64,000 nucleotides of DNA, taken from assembly GCA_035762565.1 (NCBI GenBank), contig DASTOJ010000268.1, positions 1 to 64,000 of the forward strand, given 5' to 3'. Of the stretch, positions 55,996-64,000 are shown one piece after another. The notes beneath the pieces were generated by a model. That model had not been told where the DNA came from and made no database searches. It worked only from the letters and a program-made list of their open reading frames with translations. This stretch comes from AR5 sp035762565 (GTDB lineage Bacteria > Methylomirabilota > Methylomirabilia > Rokubacteriales > CSP1-6). Numbering within the stretch: the stretch's first letter is position 1; every line of letters begins with the position of its first letter. Made by a program: the position numbers and the translations under genes.

Positions 55996-57365
55996 GCGCC
56001 CCCGAGCCGCGGCCGATCGCGGGCGGCGCGGCCACTGCCGAGCCCACCTTCGCCGACGTCAACCGCGACGTCCTGGCCACGCTGCGCCCGCCCGGCAACC
56101 TGTACTTCGCCTGGATGAGCCTGGTCGGGCTGCTCCTGGCCTGCGGGTTCCTGGCCTGGGCCTACCAGATCTTCTATGGCATGGGCGCGGCCGGCAAGCG
56201 CACGCCCCAAATGTGGGCGATGTACATCACCACGTTCGTGTTCTGGATCGGCATCGGCCACGCCGGGACGCTGATCTCGGCGGTCCTCTACCTGTTCCGG
56301 GCCCGCTGGCGCACGTCGATCTACCGGGCGGCCGAGGCGATGACGATCTTCGCGGTGCTCACCGCCGGGCTCTTCCCGCTGATCCACGCCGGCCGCATGT
56401 GGTTCGCCTACTTCCTGCTGCCGTACCCGAACCAGCGCTACCTGTGGCCCAACTTCAAGTCGCCGCTGGTGTGGGACGTGTTCGCGATCTCCACCTACCT
56501 GTCGATCAGCACGGTGTTCTTCATCGTGGGGCTGGTGCCCGACATCGCTGCCCTCCGCGACGCCTCCACCGGCTGGCGGCGGCGCATCTACGCGATGCTG
56601 GCACTCGGCTGGGAGGGCTCGGACCGCCAGTGGCGGCACTACCGGCGCGCCTACGGACTGTTCGCGGCGCTGGCCACCCCGCTGGTGCTCTCGGTGCACA
56701 GCGTCGTGTCGTGGGACTTCGCGATGGCGCTGGTCCCCGGCTGGCACTCGACGCTGTTCGCCCCCTTCTTCGTCGATGGCGCGATCTTCTCGGGCTTCGC
56801 CATGGTGCTGGTGCTGGTGCTGCCGATGCGGCACTTCTTCCGGCTGCACGCCTACATCCGGGACCGACACCTGGACGCGATGGCCAAGCTCATCCTCGTC
56901 ACCGGGCTGGTGCTCACGTACTTCTACATCTGCGAGCTGTTCACCTCCTGGTACAGCGGCGACCATTTCGAGAAGGCCTCGCTGTTCTGGCGGCTCACCG
57001 GGACGTACTGGTGGGCCCTGGGGACGATGTACTTCTGCAACTGCGTGGCGCCGCTGATCCTCTTCTGGAGGAAGGCACGAACGAATTCGGTGATTCTGTA
57101 CATCGTTTCGGTACTGGTCCTCATTGGAATGTGGTTCGAGCGCTTCAACATCATCGTTCCTTCTTTGGCCCACGACTTCTATCCGGCCACCTGGGGCATC
57201 TACGTGCCGACCATCACCGACTCCACGATCATCGTGGGCAGCTTCGCCTGGTTCTTCCTCCTCTTCCTCGGCTTCATCAAGGTGATGCCCTCGCTGTCGA
57301 TCGTCGAGGTGAAGGAGACCATCCCCCCGCCGATGAAGGACGCCCGGCATGCCGGTCTCCACTGA
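55992..57365 (+). CDS. actC: ActC, NrfD-like quinol-oxidising membrane subunit
   Basis: A 457-residue protein with about ten membrane helices. It has FVFWIGIGHAGTLISAVLYLFRARWRTSIYRAAEAMTIFA, WPNFKSPLVWDVFAISTYL and SVHSVVSWDFAMALVPGWHSTLFAPFFVDGAIFSG, which match ActC/NrfD-like subunits of alternative complex III. Quinol is oxidised here. The GTG start overlaps actB's stop (GTGA). Its end overlaps actD by 17 bp. Confidence 0.93.
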   Translation: MSAPEPRPIAGGAATAEPTFADVNRDVLATLRPPGNLYFAWMSLVGLLLACGFLAWAYQIFYGMGAAGKRTPQMWAMYITTFVFWIGIGHAGTLISAVLYLFRARWRTSIYRAAEAMTIFAVLTAGLFPLIHAGRMWFAYFLLPYPNQRYLWPNFKSPLVWDVFAISTYLSISTVFFIVGLVPDIAALRDASTGWRRRIYAMLALGWEGSDRQWRHYRRAYGLFAALATPLVLSVHSVVSWDFAMALVPGWHSTLFAPFFVDGAIFSGFAMVLVLVLPMRHFFRLHAYIRDRHLDAMAKLILVTGLVLTYFYICELFTSWYSGDHFEKASLFWRLTGTYWWALGTMYFCNCVAPLILFWRKARTNSVILYIVSVLVLIGMWFERFNIIVPSLAHDFYPATWGIYVPTITDSTIIVGSFAWFFLLFLGFIKVMPSLSIVEVKETIPPPMKDARHAGLH

Positions 57366-57870
57366 GACGATCCTGGGCGTCTTCGCGCACGTCGACACGA
57401 CGGTGCGTGCCCTGGAGGAGCTCAAGGCCAAGGGTTACCACGACCTCACCGTCTACACGCCGGTGCCCGTGCACGAGATCGAGGACGTGGTGGAGCGCGA
57501 CCGGCCGGTGAGCAAGGTGCGGCTGTTCACGCTGCTGGGCGCCCTCACCGGGCTCGCCTCGGGCTGGCTGCTCACCGCGTGGACGTCGCTGGAGTGGGGA
57601 CTGGTGGTGGGTGGCAAGCCGCCCATCGGGCTGCCGGTGAGCCCGCCCTACGTGGTGATCATGTTCGAGCTGATGATCCTGTTCGGCGGTATCGCGACCC
57701 TGATCGGCCTGGTGACGCTGGGCCGGCTGCCGCGGTTCACGCCCTCGCCCAGCTACGACCCCCGCTTCAGCCGGGACCGGTTCGGCGTGGCCGTGCACTG
57801 CGCGGCCGAGCGGGCGGCCTCCGTGCGGGACATCCTCCGCACCGCCAGCGCCGACGAGGTCCGCGGATGA
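57349..57870 (+). CDS. actD: ActD, DUF3341 membrane subunit
   Basis: A 173-residue protein with two central membrane helices (LFTLLGALTGLASGWLLTAW, IMFELMILFGGIATLIGLVTL) between soluble ends. It begins TILGVFAHVDTTVRALEELKAKGYHDLTVYTPVPVHEI, the usual DUF3341 pattern. It lies between actC and actE with overlaps at both ends. Confidence 0.9.
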   Translation: MPVSTETILGVFAHVDTTVRALEELKAKGYHDLTVYTPVPVHEIEDVVERDRPVSKVRLFTLLGALTGLASGWLLTAWTSLEWGLVVGGKPPIGLPVSPPYVVIMFELMILFGGIATLIGLVTLGRLPRFTPSPSYDPRFSRDRFGVAVHCAAERAASVRDILRTASADEVRG

Positions 57871-58373
57871 AGTACGTCTTCATCCTCGTCCTGCTCATCG
57901 TGGGCGGCGTCGTCGCCCTCATGGGGGCTGCCATCACCGTCCGGTTCATCGACAACATGAGCCAGACCGCACGGGTCCTCCCCGGCGAGCGGACGTTCCC
58001 GATGCCGCGTGGCGTGGTGCCGCGGGGGGCGTCGCTGATCGTGCCCAAGGAGCAGCGCGAGATCGCCATGAGGACGCCGAACCCCGTCAAGGCGACGGAG
58101 TCCTCGGTGTCGCTCGGCCGCCAGCACTACCAGACCTTCTGCGTGCCGTGCCACGGCCCCGAGGGCAAGGGGGGCATCACGGGACCGGTGGCGACGAAGT
58201 TCATCCCGCCGCCGGACCTGACCAACGCCGAGCTGCAGCGACAGCGGACCGACGGCTACTGGCACAGCTACATCGTGGCCGGCGGCGCCGTCATGCCGGC
58301 GTACGGCGAGGCGATGTCCGCCCACGAGGCCTGGCACGTCGTGAACTTCCTCCGCTCCCTGGCCAGGCCATGA
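57867..58373 (+). CDS. actE: ActE, monoheme cytochrome c
   Basis: A 168-residue protein. A membrane anchor (YVFILVLLIVGGVVALMGAAITV) is followed by one heme site, FCVPCHGPEGKGG. The distal heme ligand may be the Met in GGAVMPAYGEAM. Start ATG overlaps actD (ATGA) and its end overlaps actF. Confidence 0.9.
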   Translation: MKYVFILVLLIVGGVVALMGAAITVRFIDNMSQTARVLPGERTFPMPRGVVPRGASLIVPKEQREIAMRTPNPVKATESSVSLGRQHYQTFCVPCHGPEGKGGITGPVATKFIPPPDLTNAELQRQRTDGYWHSYIVAGGAVMPAYGEAMSAHEAWHVVNFLRSLARP

Positions 58374-59473
58374 CGGCGTTCTGGGGCGTGCTGGCGGCGG
58401 TGGGCGCCCTCGCCTTCGTGACGGCTTCCGACGGGCCGCGGGCGTGGTCCATCTACCTCGTCAATCTCGTGTTCTGGTCGGGGCTGGCCGTCACCGGCCC
58501 GGCCATCGCCTCCATGATGCAGCTGACGGAGGCGCGCTGGTCGCCCGGCGTGCGCCGGCTGTCCCTCACGACCATCGGGTTCCTGCCGGTCGCGTTCGTG
58601 CTGCTGGTCGTCCTGTTCGCCGGCCGGGCGGTGCTCTATCCCTGGGTCACGCAGCCGGTAGCGGTGAAGGCGGCCTGGCTCAACGTGCCGTTCTTCTTCG
58701 GGCGCACCCTGGTCCTGGCGCTCGTGCTCTTCGCCGCCTGCTACGCGTTCGCGGGGGCGCTCCTGCGTGACGCGGTGCCGCCCGGCGACGAGCGAGCCCG
58801 CGCCCAGCGCAACCGGCTCGCGGTCATCGTGCTGATGCTGTGGCTGGTCACCGTGTCGCTGTGGGGCTTCGACCTCGTGATGGCGCTCGACCCCATCTGG
58901 TACAGCGGGCTGTTCGGCGGCTACTTCGCCGTGAGCACGCTCTACACGACGTTCTGCCTGCTGTCGATCCTCACCATCCGGGCCAACGCCCGCGGCGTGG
59001 CGTCGATCCCGCCGGCCGCGGTGCAGGACGTGGCCAAGCTGCAGTTCGCGATGTCGATCATGTGGATGTACTTCTTCTGGTCGCAGTACCTGGTGATCTG
59101 GTACGGCAACGTCCCCGTCGAGACCCGCTTCTTCGTGCAGCGCTTCTTCGTCCAGCCGTGGCAGACGGTGGCGTGGGTGGTGCTCATCGTGGGCTGGCTG
59201 GTCCCGTTCGCCTATCTGCTCAAGCGACTGACCGGCCGCCCGCCCCAGCGCCACGCCCCCCTGTTCGTGGTCGCGGTCTTCGGGCTGGTGGCGATCTTCC
59301 TCGAGCGCGTGCTGGTCGTCTTTCCGTCGGTGTCCACCCGCAATCCGCTGCCGCTGGGGTTGCGCGACCTCGCGATCACCCTCGGGTTCCTGTCGCTGTT
59401 CGCCCTCAGCCGGCGCTGGTTCATGGCCCGCTACAAGCCCGTCCTCAACCTGCCTCACACGGGCGGGCACTAG
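58370..59473 (+). CDS. actF: ActF, NrfD-like second membrane subunit
   Basis: A 367-residue protein with about ten membrane helices. It contains FWSGLAVTGPAIASMMQLTEARW, LWGFDLVMALDPIWYSGLFGGYFAVSTLYTTFC and FAMSIMWMYFFWSQYLVIWYGNVPVET, the hallmark of ActF. It ends the complex. No cytochrome c oxidase gene follows here, unlike in many genomes where one is fused to this operon. Confidence 0.92.
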   Translation: MTAFWGVLAAVGALAFVTASDGPRAWSIYLVNLVFWSGLAVTGPAIASMMQLTEARWSPGVRRLSLTTIGFLPVAFVLLVVLFAGRAVLYPWVTQPVAVKAAWLNVPFFFGRTLVLALVLFAACYAFAGALLRDAVPPGDERARAQRNRLAVIVLMLWLVTVSLWGFDLVMALDPIWYSGLFGGYFAVSTLYTTFCLLSILTIRANARGVASIPPAAVQDVAKLQFAMSIMWMYFFWSQYLVIWYGNVPVETRFFVQRFFVQPWQTVAWVVLIVGWLVPFAYLLKRLTGRPPQRHAPLFVVAVFGLVAIFLERVLVVFPSVSTRNPLPLGLRDLAITLGFLSLFALSRRWFMARYKPVLNLPHTGGH

Positions 59474-59577
59474 CTGCACACGCCTGGTGGTCGGCCGCGC
59501 GGCGGTTCGCCGGCCGCGCCCGCGCGGCCTACGGTCGCGTCCGTCAACACATCGAACGGTGTAGAGTAGGCCTCGCC

Positions 59578-60774
59578 ATGCTGACGGTCGAGGAGGCGCT
59601 GGAAGCGATCCTGTCCCACGTGCGGCTGCTGGGGACGGAACACGTCGACGTTCTTGCCTCGTTGGGACGCGTCCTGGGGGAGTCCGTCGTGTCGCGGCGG
59701 GAGATTCCGCCGTGGGCGAATTCTTCGATGGATGGGTATGCGGTGAGGGCGGCGGACACGGGCAGTGGCGCCGTGCTCAGGGTGGTCGGGCGGGTGGAGG
59801 CGGGGGTGGTGCCCGCGGGCGCGGTGGAGCGGGGCGAGGCGATGCGGATCTTCACCGGCGCGCCGCTGCCCGCCGGAGCGGATGCGGTGGTGCCGCAGGA
59901 GGACGTCGAGGCCACCGACGGGCGCATCGCGTTGCGCGGCGCCGTCGATCGCGCGGCGTACGTGCGGCCGCGCGGCGAGGACGTACGGGTGGGCGACCCC
60001 GTGCTCGAGCCCGGCACGCTGCTCACGGCGGCCGAAGTCGGGCTGCTGGCGACGCTCGGTCACGCGCAGGTGCGGGTCTACCGCCGGCCCCGCGTCGCGA
60101 TCCTGTCGACCGGCAACGAGCTGGCCGACCTCGGGACCGAGCCGGGCCCCGGCCAGATCCCGAACACGAACACGTACTCCCTGATGGCCCAGGTGCTGGA
60201 GGCGGGAGCACAACCGGTGAGCCTCGGAGTGGCGCCCGATCGGCTGGACGTGATCGAGGAGCGGATCCGCGGCGCCCTCGACGCCGACGTGCTGGTCTCG
60301 TCGGCCGGTGTGTCGGTCGGCGAGCTCGACCTGGTGCGGGAGGCGCTCGCCCGGGCCGGGGCGGAGCTGCACCTCTGGCAGGTGTCGATGCGGCCCGGCA
60401 AGCCGATCACGTACGGCTCCCTCGGCGGCCGGCCGGTGTTCGGGCTTCCCGGCAACCCGGTCTCGGCGATGGTGACGTTCGAGCTGTTCGTGCGCCCCGC
60501 GCTGCTCAAGATGTCGGGCCGGCGCCGCCTCGCGCGCCCGCGACTGCGCGTCCGTGCGCTGGCACCGGTACCCAATCCCGGCTCGCGGCGCGGATACCTG
60601 CGCGTGCGACTGGAAAGCACCGGCGAAGGGCTCGGCGCCAGGCTGACCGGCGGCCAGGGCTCGGCGATCCTGCGCTCGATGGTCGCCGCCGACGGCCTGG
60701 CCGTGGTCGAACCGGACACGACGGTGCCTTCCGGCGGCAACCTGGAAGTCATGGTGTTACGCGAGCTTCCGTAA
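59578..60774 (+). CDS. moeA: Molybdopterin molybdenumtransferase MoeA
   Basis: A 398-residue enzyme that inserts molybdate into adenylylated molybdopterin. It shows PPWANSSMDGYAVRAAD, RIFTGAPLPAGADAVVPQED, STGNELADLG, IPNTNTYSLMAQVLEAGA and FGLPGNPVSAMVTFELFV. It serves the formate dehydrogenase of this window. TAGAGT at 59562-59567 lies 10 nt before the ATG, consistent with a short or leaderless transcript. Confidence 0.95.
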   Translation: MLTVEEALEAILSHVRLLGTEHVDVLASLGRVLGESVVSRREIPPWANSSMDGYAVRAADTGSGAVLRVVGRVEAGVVPAGAVERGEAMRIFTGAPLPAGADAVVPQEDVEATDGRIALRGAVDRAAYVRPRGEDVRVGDPVLEPGTLLTAAEVGLLATLGHAQVRVYRRPRVAILSTGNELADLGTEPGPGQIPNTNTYSLMAQVLEAGAQPVSLGVAPDRLDVIEERIRGALDADVLVSSAGVSVGELDLVREALARAGAELHLWQVSMRPGKPITYGSLGGRPVFGLPGNPVSAMVTFELFVRPALLKMSGRRRLARPRLRVRALAPVPNPGSRRGYLRVRLESTGEGLGARLTGGQGSAILRSMVAADGLAVVEPDTTVPSGGNLEVMVLRELP

Positions 60775-60818
60775 CGAAGCCTCGGATATCACTTCCATCG
60801 CCCCGGGCCGCCGCGAAA

Positions 60819-60847
60819 TTGACTGGCTTCGCCGCCGGTGCTACGGT
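60819..60847 (+). promoter_or_regulatory. Promoter of the cpoB-like gene
   Basis: TTGACT (60819-60824), 17-bp spacer, TACGGT (60842-60847), with ATG 60856 only 8 nt further on: a leaderless arrangement. Confidence 0.55.
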
Positions 60848-60855
60848 CCCGCGCA

Positions 60856-61614
60856 ATGACCCGCCGGCTCGCGCTGGCTGCCGTCCTGGTGCTGCTCGCG
60901 AGCGGCTGCGCGACCCGAAGCTCTTACCGTCGGTTGCAAACCGACGTCCAGACCGTTCGTGGCGAGGTGACCGACCTCCGGCGGGCGCAGGAGACGCTCG
61001 CGCGGGATCTCGCGCGCGCGACGACCGAGAGCCGGGCGCTCACGGCGCGCGCCGCCGAGCTGTCCGCCGCCCTCAAGGAAGGCGCGGCCGAAGTGGCGCG
61101 CCTGCGGGCGCGCGTCGAAGCCGCCGAGGCCGAAGCGCGGGAGGCCAAGGCGCAGGCGCAGGCCGCCGCCAAGACCGCGCCACCCGTGGCGCCCCCCGCC
61201 GCGCCGCCGCCGGCGATGCAGCGCCCGCGCGAGCCGGTGCCGCGGGCGGAGAGCGCCGGGCAGACGTACAAGGCGGCGCTGGCGACGTTCCGCTCCCGCG
61301 AGCACGGGCAGGCGGTGCTCGACTTCCTCGACTTCATCGCCAAGTACCCCAAGCATCCGCTCGTCGCCAACGCCCAGTACTGGATCGGCGAGGCCTACTA
61401 CGTCCAGCGCGACTATCGCCAGGCGCTGGCCGAGTTCCAGAAGGTCCTGGAGCTGGCGCCCACCTCGGCGAAGGCAGCCGACGCCCTGCTGAAGATCGGG
61501 TACGCGCACCGCGCCCTGCGCGACGAGCGGCGCGCCCGCCAGAACTGGCAGCGCGTCGTCGGCGACTTTCCGAAGAGCGAGGCCGCCGTCAAGGCCCGCG
61601 CGTTGTTGCGGTAG
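60856..61614 (+). CDS. CpoB/YbgF-like envelope lipoprotein with coiled coil and TPR
   Basis: A 252-residue protein. The lipoprotein signal ends at LLASGCATR. A coiled coil of about 90 residues (LQTDVQTVRGEVTDLRRAQETLARDLARA...) is followed by a Pro-Ala linker and a TPR domain (YKAALATFRSREHGQAVLDFLDFIAKYPKHPLVANAQYWIGEAYY). This is the CpoB/YbgF layout, which links the Tol system to peptidoglycan synthesis. The tol-pal genes are not adjacent here. In the longer in-frame extension the start would lie before the promoter, so ATG 60856 is used. Confidence 0.85.
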   Translation: MTRRLALAAVLVLLASGCATRSSYRRLQTDVQTVRGEVTDLRRAQETLARDLARATTESRALTARAAELSAALKEGAAEVARLRARVEAAEAEAREAKAQAQAAAKTAPPVAPPAAPPPAMQRPREPVPRAESAGQTYKAALATFRSREHGQAVLDFLDFIAKYPKHPLVANAQYWIGEAYYVQRDYRQALAEFQKVLELAPTSAKAADALLKIGYAHRALRDERRARQNWQRVVGDFPKSEAAVKARALLR

Positions 61615-61623
61615 CGGGCTCGC

Positions 61624-61641
61624 CGTCTCCAGCTGGAGACG
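61624..61641 (+). repeat. 18-bp perfect palindrome after the cpoB-like gene
   Basis: CGTCTCCAGCTGGAGACG lies 10 bp after the stop codon and lacks a T-tract. It may be a transcription-pausing hairpin, or an operator for the dprA promoter just downstream. Confidence 0.5.
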
Positions 61642-61670
61642 TTGGCGCCGCCGCTCCCAGCCGCTATGCT
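61642..61670 (+). promoter_or_regulatory. Candidate dprA promoter
   Basis: TTGGCG (61642-61647), 17-bp spacer, TATGCT (61665-61670), 14 nt before ATG 61685. Confidence 0.4.
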
Positions 61671-61684
61671 GACTCGCCGCCGTC

Positions 61685-62587
61685 ATGGACATCACCCGCC
61701 TGAGACCGGGCGATCCGCGCTACCCGACGCTGCTCGCGTCGATCCCGTCGCCGCCCGAGCTGGACGTACGGGGGACGCTGGCGCCGGGCGACGCGCTGGC
61801 GATCGCGATCGTGGGCGCGCGGAACGCGACCGCGTACGGCCTCGAGGTCGCCGAGACGCTCGCCGCCGAGCTGGCCGCGCGCGGCGTGACGATCGTCAGC
61901 GGGCTGGCGCGTGGCATCGACACAGCCGCCCATCGCGGCGCGCTGGCGGCCGGTGGCCGCACGCTGGCGGTGCTCGGCCACGGCATCGCGCAGGTGTACC
62001 CGCCGGAGAATCGCGCGGTGGCCGAGGCGATCGTCGCGCACGGCGCGTTGCTCTCGCAGTTTCCGGCGGCGGCGGCGCCGCTCGCCCACCACTTTCCCGC
62101 GCGCAACCGCACGCTGGCGGGCCTGGCCCTCGGTGTCGTGGTGGTGGAGGCGGCGGAGCGCAGCGGGGCGTTGATCACGGCCGGCCTGGCCGGCGATCTT
62201 GGACGCGAAGTGTTCGCGGTTCCAGGCCGAATCACGTCGGCGGCGAGCCGGGGGACGAATGGCCTCCTTCGGGACGGTGCTAAACTAGTTGGCCACTGGA
62301 CCGATATCGTCTCGGAATTGCCCGAGCCGTGGCGCCGCGCGATCGAGCGCGCGCCGACGGCTGGCAGCGACGACGTGGCGCCGCCGGCGCCGGGGAGTGA
62401 CGAAGCCAGGATGCTGGAGCTGTTGAGCGTGGACGAGGCGCAGCACATCGAGCGGCTGATCGCTCGGGCAGGTGTGGACGCCGCGCGTGCGGGCACGGCG
62501 CTGATCGCCCTGGAGCTGGCCGGCCGGGTCCGCCAGCTCGCCGGCCAGCGCTGGATGGCGACCGGCGCGCGGGCGAGGAGAGCGTAG
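61685..62587 (+). CDS. dprA: DNA-processing protein DprA
   Basis: A 300-residue protein that loads RecA onto incoming single-stranded DNA during transformation. The Rossmann DNA-binding motifs are IAIVGARNATAYGLEVAE, VSGLARGIDTAAHRGALAAGG, VLGHGIAQVYPPENR, HHFPARNRTLAGLALGVVVVEAAERSGALITA and VFAVPGRITSAASRGTN. The C-terminal winged helix (SVDEAQHIERLIARAGVDAARAGTAL) is present. It overlaps topA by one base, a common pairing. Natural competence fits the type IV pilus genes of the window. Confidence 0.95.
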   Translation: MDITRLRPGDPRYPTLLASIPSPPELDVRGTLAPGDALAIAIVGARNATAYGLEVAETLAAELAARGVTIVSGLARGIDTAAHRGALAAGGRTLAVLGHGIAQVYPPENRAVAEAIVAHGALLSQFPAAAAPLAHHFPARNRTLAGLALGVVVVEAAERSGALITAGLAGDLGREVFAVPGRITSAASRGTNGLLRDGAKLVGHWTDIVSELPEPWRRAIERAPTAGSDDVAPPAPGSDEARMLELLSVDEAQHIERLIARAGVDAARAGTALIALELAGRVRQLAGQRWMATGARARRA

Positions 62588-64000
62588 TGGCCAAGCGCCC
62601 CCTGGTGGTGGTCGAGTCCCCGACCAAGGTCAAGACGATCGCGAAGTACCTGGACGGCAAGTACGTCGTGAAGGCGTCGATGGGCCACGTCCGTGATCTC
62701 CCCAAGTCCCAGCTGGGCGTCGACCCCAAGAAGAACTTCAAGCCCAGGTACGTGGTGTCGCCGGCCAAGAAGAAGGTCCTCGACGACCTGGTGAAGGCGG
62801 CCGAGAAGGCCGACACGCTCTACGTCGCCACCGACCCCGACCGGGAGGGGGAGGCCATCGGGTGGCACCTGGCCCAGGAGCTGCCGATCCAGAAGAAGAA
62901 CGTCTTCCGTATCACGTTCAACGAGATCACCGAGCGCGCCGTGAAGGCCGCCTTCACCAGGCCGGGCCGCATCGACCTCAAGAAGGTCGACGCCCAGCAG
63001 GCGCGCCGCGTGCTCGACCGCCTCGTGGGCTACAGCCTGTCGCCGCTCTTGTGGGACAAGATCCAGCGCGGGCTGTCGGCCGGCCGCGTGCAGTCGGTGG
63101 CCGTGCGGCTCATCGTCGACCGCGAGCGGGAGATCCGGGCGTTCGTGCCCGTCGAGTACTGGACGCTGCACGCGCGCCTGAAGGCCGCGCACCCCCCGGA
63201 GTTCACCGCCGCGCTACGCGAGATCGCCGGCGAGAAGGCGGCGCTGGCGGACGGGGAGACGACACAGCGTCTGGTCGATTCCCTGGCCGGCGCCCGGTTC
63301 GTCGTCCGCAGCGTCACCCGCGGCGAGCGCAAGCGCAATCCGGCGCCGCCGTTCATCACCTCCACGCTGCAGCAGGACGCCGGCCGCAAGCTGGGCTTCT
63401 CCGCCAAGAAGACCATGACCGTCGCCCAGCAGCTCTACGAGGGCATCGAGGTGGGCGGTGACGGACCCGTCGGGCTCATCACCTATATGAGGACGGACTC
63501 GGTGCGAGTGGCGGCCGAGGCGCAGCAGGAGGCCCGGCAGTGGGCGACCGCGCGCCTGGGCGGCGAGTACGTGCCGGAGACCCCGCCGGCCTACAAGTCG
63601 CGTGGCAGCGCCCAGGAGGCGCACGAGGCGATCCGGCCATCCGATGTGGCGCGCGACCCCAAGAGCCTGGCCCGGCACCTCACCAAGGACCAGCTCGCCC
63701 TCTACCGGTTGATCTGGGAACGGTTCATGGCCAGCCAGCTCATGCCGGCCGTCTACGACACCGTCGCCGCCGACATCATGGCCGGCGAGACCGTCTTCCG
63801 CGCCCAGGGGCAGACCCTGAAGTTCAAGGGCTTCACGGCGGTGTACGTGGAGAGCCGCGAGGACGACGACGCGGCCGCCGACGAGGACGCCGAGAGCGCG
63901 GTGCCGCCGCTCGAGGAGGGCGAGGTGCTCGCGCTGCTGGGCCTCGATCCCCGGCAGCACTTCACCCAGCCGCCGCCCCGGTTCACCGAGGCCTCGCTCA
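62587..64000 (+). CDS. topA: DNA topoisomerase I (type IA), cut by window edge
   Basis: About 471 N-terminal residues are present; the frame runs off the right edge. GTG start at 62587 overlaps the dprA stop by one base. The Toprim domain has VVESPTKVKTIAKYLD and TDPDREGEAIGWHLA. Residues from RLVGYSLSPLLWDKI to GLSAGRVQSVAVRLIVDRE form the gate. The nucleophile tyrosine lies in GLITYMRTDSVRV. An acidic insert (SREDDDAAADEDAES) near residue 425 is unusual. Zinc fingers, if any, lie outside the window. Confidence 0.96.
   Translation, partial: MAKRPLVVVESPTKVKTIAKYLDGKYVVKASMGHVRDLPKSQLGVDPKKNFKPRYVVSPAKKKVLDDLVKAAEKADTLYVATDPDREGEAIGWHLAQELPIQKKNVFRITFNEITERAVKAAFTRPGRIDLKKVDAQQARRVLDRLVGYSLSPLLWDKIQRGLSAGRVQSVAVRLIVDREREIRAFVPVEYWTLHARLKAAHPPEFTAALREIAGEKAALADGETTQRLVDSLAGARFVVRSVTRGERKRNPAPPFITSTLQQDAGRKLGFSAKKTMTVAQQLYEGIEVGGDGPVGLITYMRTDSVRVAAEAQQEARQWATARLGGEYVPETPPAYKSRGSAQEAHEAIRPSDVARDPKSLARHLTKDQLALYRLIWERFMASQLMPAVYDTVAADIMAGETVFRAQGQTLKFKGFTAVYVESREDDDAAADEDAESAVPPLEEGEVLALLGLDPRQHFTQPPPRFTEASL

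Overview
The window is about 64 kb of very GC-rich, densely packed bacterial chromosome. Most gene joints are ATGA or GTGA overlaps. No rRNA, tRNA, CRISPR array, integrase, transposase or phage gene was seen. Gene content suggests a soil or sediment lineage such as Candidatus Rokubacteria / Methylomirabilota: tripartite tricarboxylate transporter, alternative complex III, a selenocysteine formate dehydrogenase with fdhD and fdhE, a short phosphatidylserine decarboxylase beside ilvBNC, and a type IV pilus minor-pilin operon. This placement is inference from gene content, not a database match.

Layout. 1-6.8 kb, minus strand: a cut MaoC-like dehydratase, a ferredoxin/ASKHA corrinoid-activator-type protein and a giant AsmA-like DUF748 protein. 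6.9-9.3 kb: an amidase with a GatC/AtzG-like small partner, a PCP-reductase-domain protein and a Smr protein. 9.4-12.9 kb: a minor-pseudopilin operon behind a candidate sigma-54 promoter, ending in a lipoprotein. 13.0-14.0 kb, minus: a methyltransferase and a 58-residue protein. 14.1-17.4 kb: a MocR-type PdxR regulator and the PLP synthase pdxS-pdxT. 17.5-25 kb: a three-gene 2-oxoacid:ferredoxin oxidoreductase whose alpha subunit has the oxalate oxidoreductase signature, then a complete TctCBA transporter and an FCD-family GntR regulator. 25-28 kb: a tiny promoter-ORF-terminator unit and ppdK.

28-36.5 kb: ilvB, ilvN, ilvC, psd, pssA, leuB, asd, a membrane protein and truA. A palindromic 260-bp element flanked by an 11-bp direct repeat sits exactly between ilvB and ilvN. 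36.5-43.9 kb: fdhD, two unknown proteins, a Tat-exported Sec formate dehydrogenase (three subunits) and fdhE. 43.9-52.4 kb: ccsA-like gene, hemA, hemC, hemD, hemB, an Rrf2 regulator, a cysteine synthase/sulfur carrier/JAMM protease trio and hemL. 52.4-59.5 kb: the six-gene alternative complex III. 59.6-64 kb: moeA, a CpoB-like protein, dprA and a cut topA.

How it fits together. Oxalate or another small carboxylate would be imported by TctCBA and oxidised to CO2 and reduced ferredoxin. Periplasmic formate dehydrogenase would feed electrons through its NrfD-type membrane subunit to quinone, and alternative complex III would pass them to cytochrome c. The heme, PLP, cysteine and molybdenum-cofactor genes supply the cofactors of these enzymes. 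Several operon heads carry a -10 element only 7-10 nt from the start codon, which suggests leaderless or nearly leaderless mRNAs.
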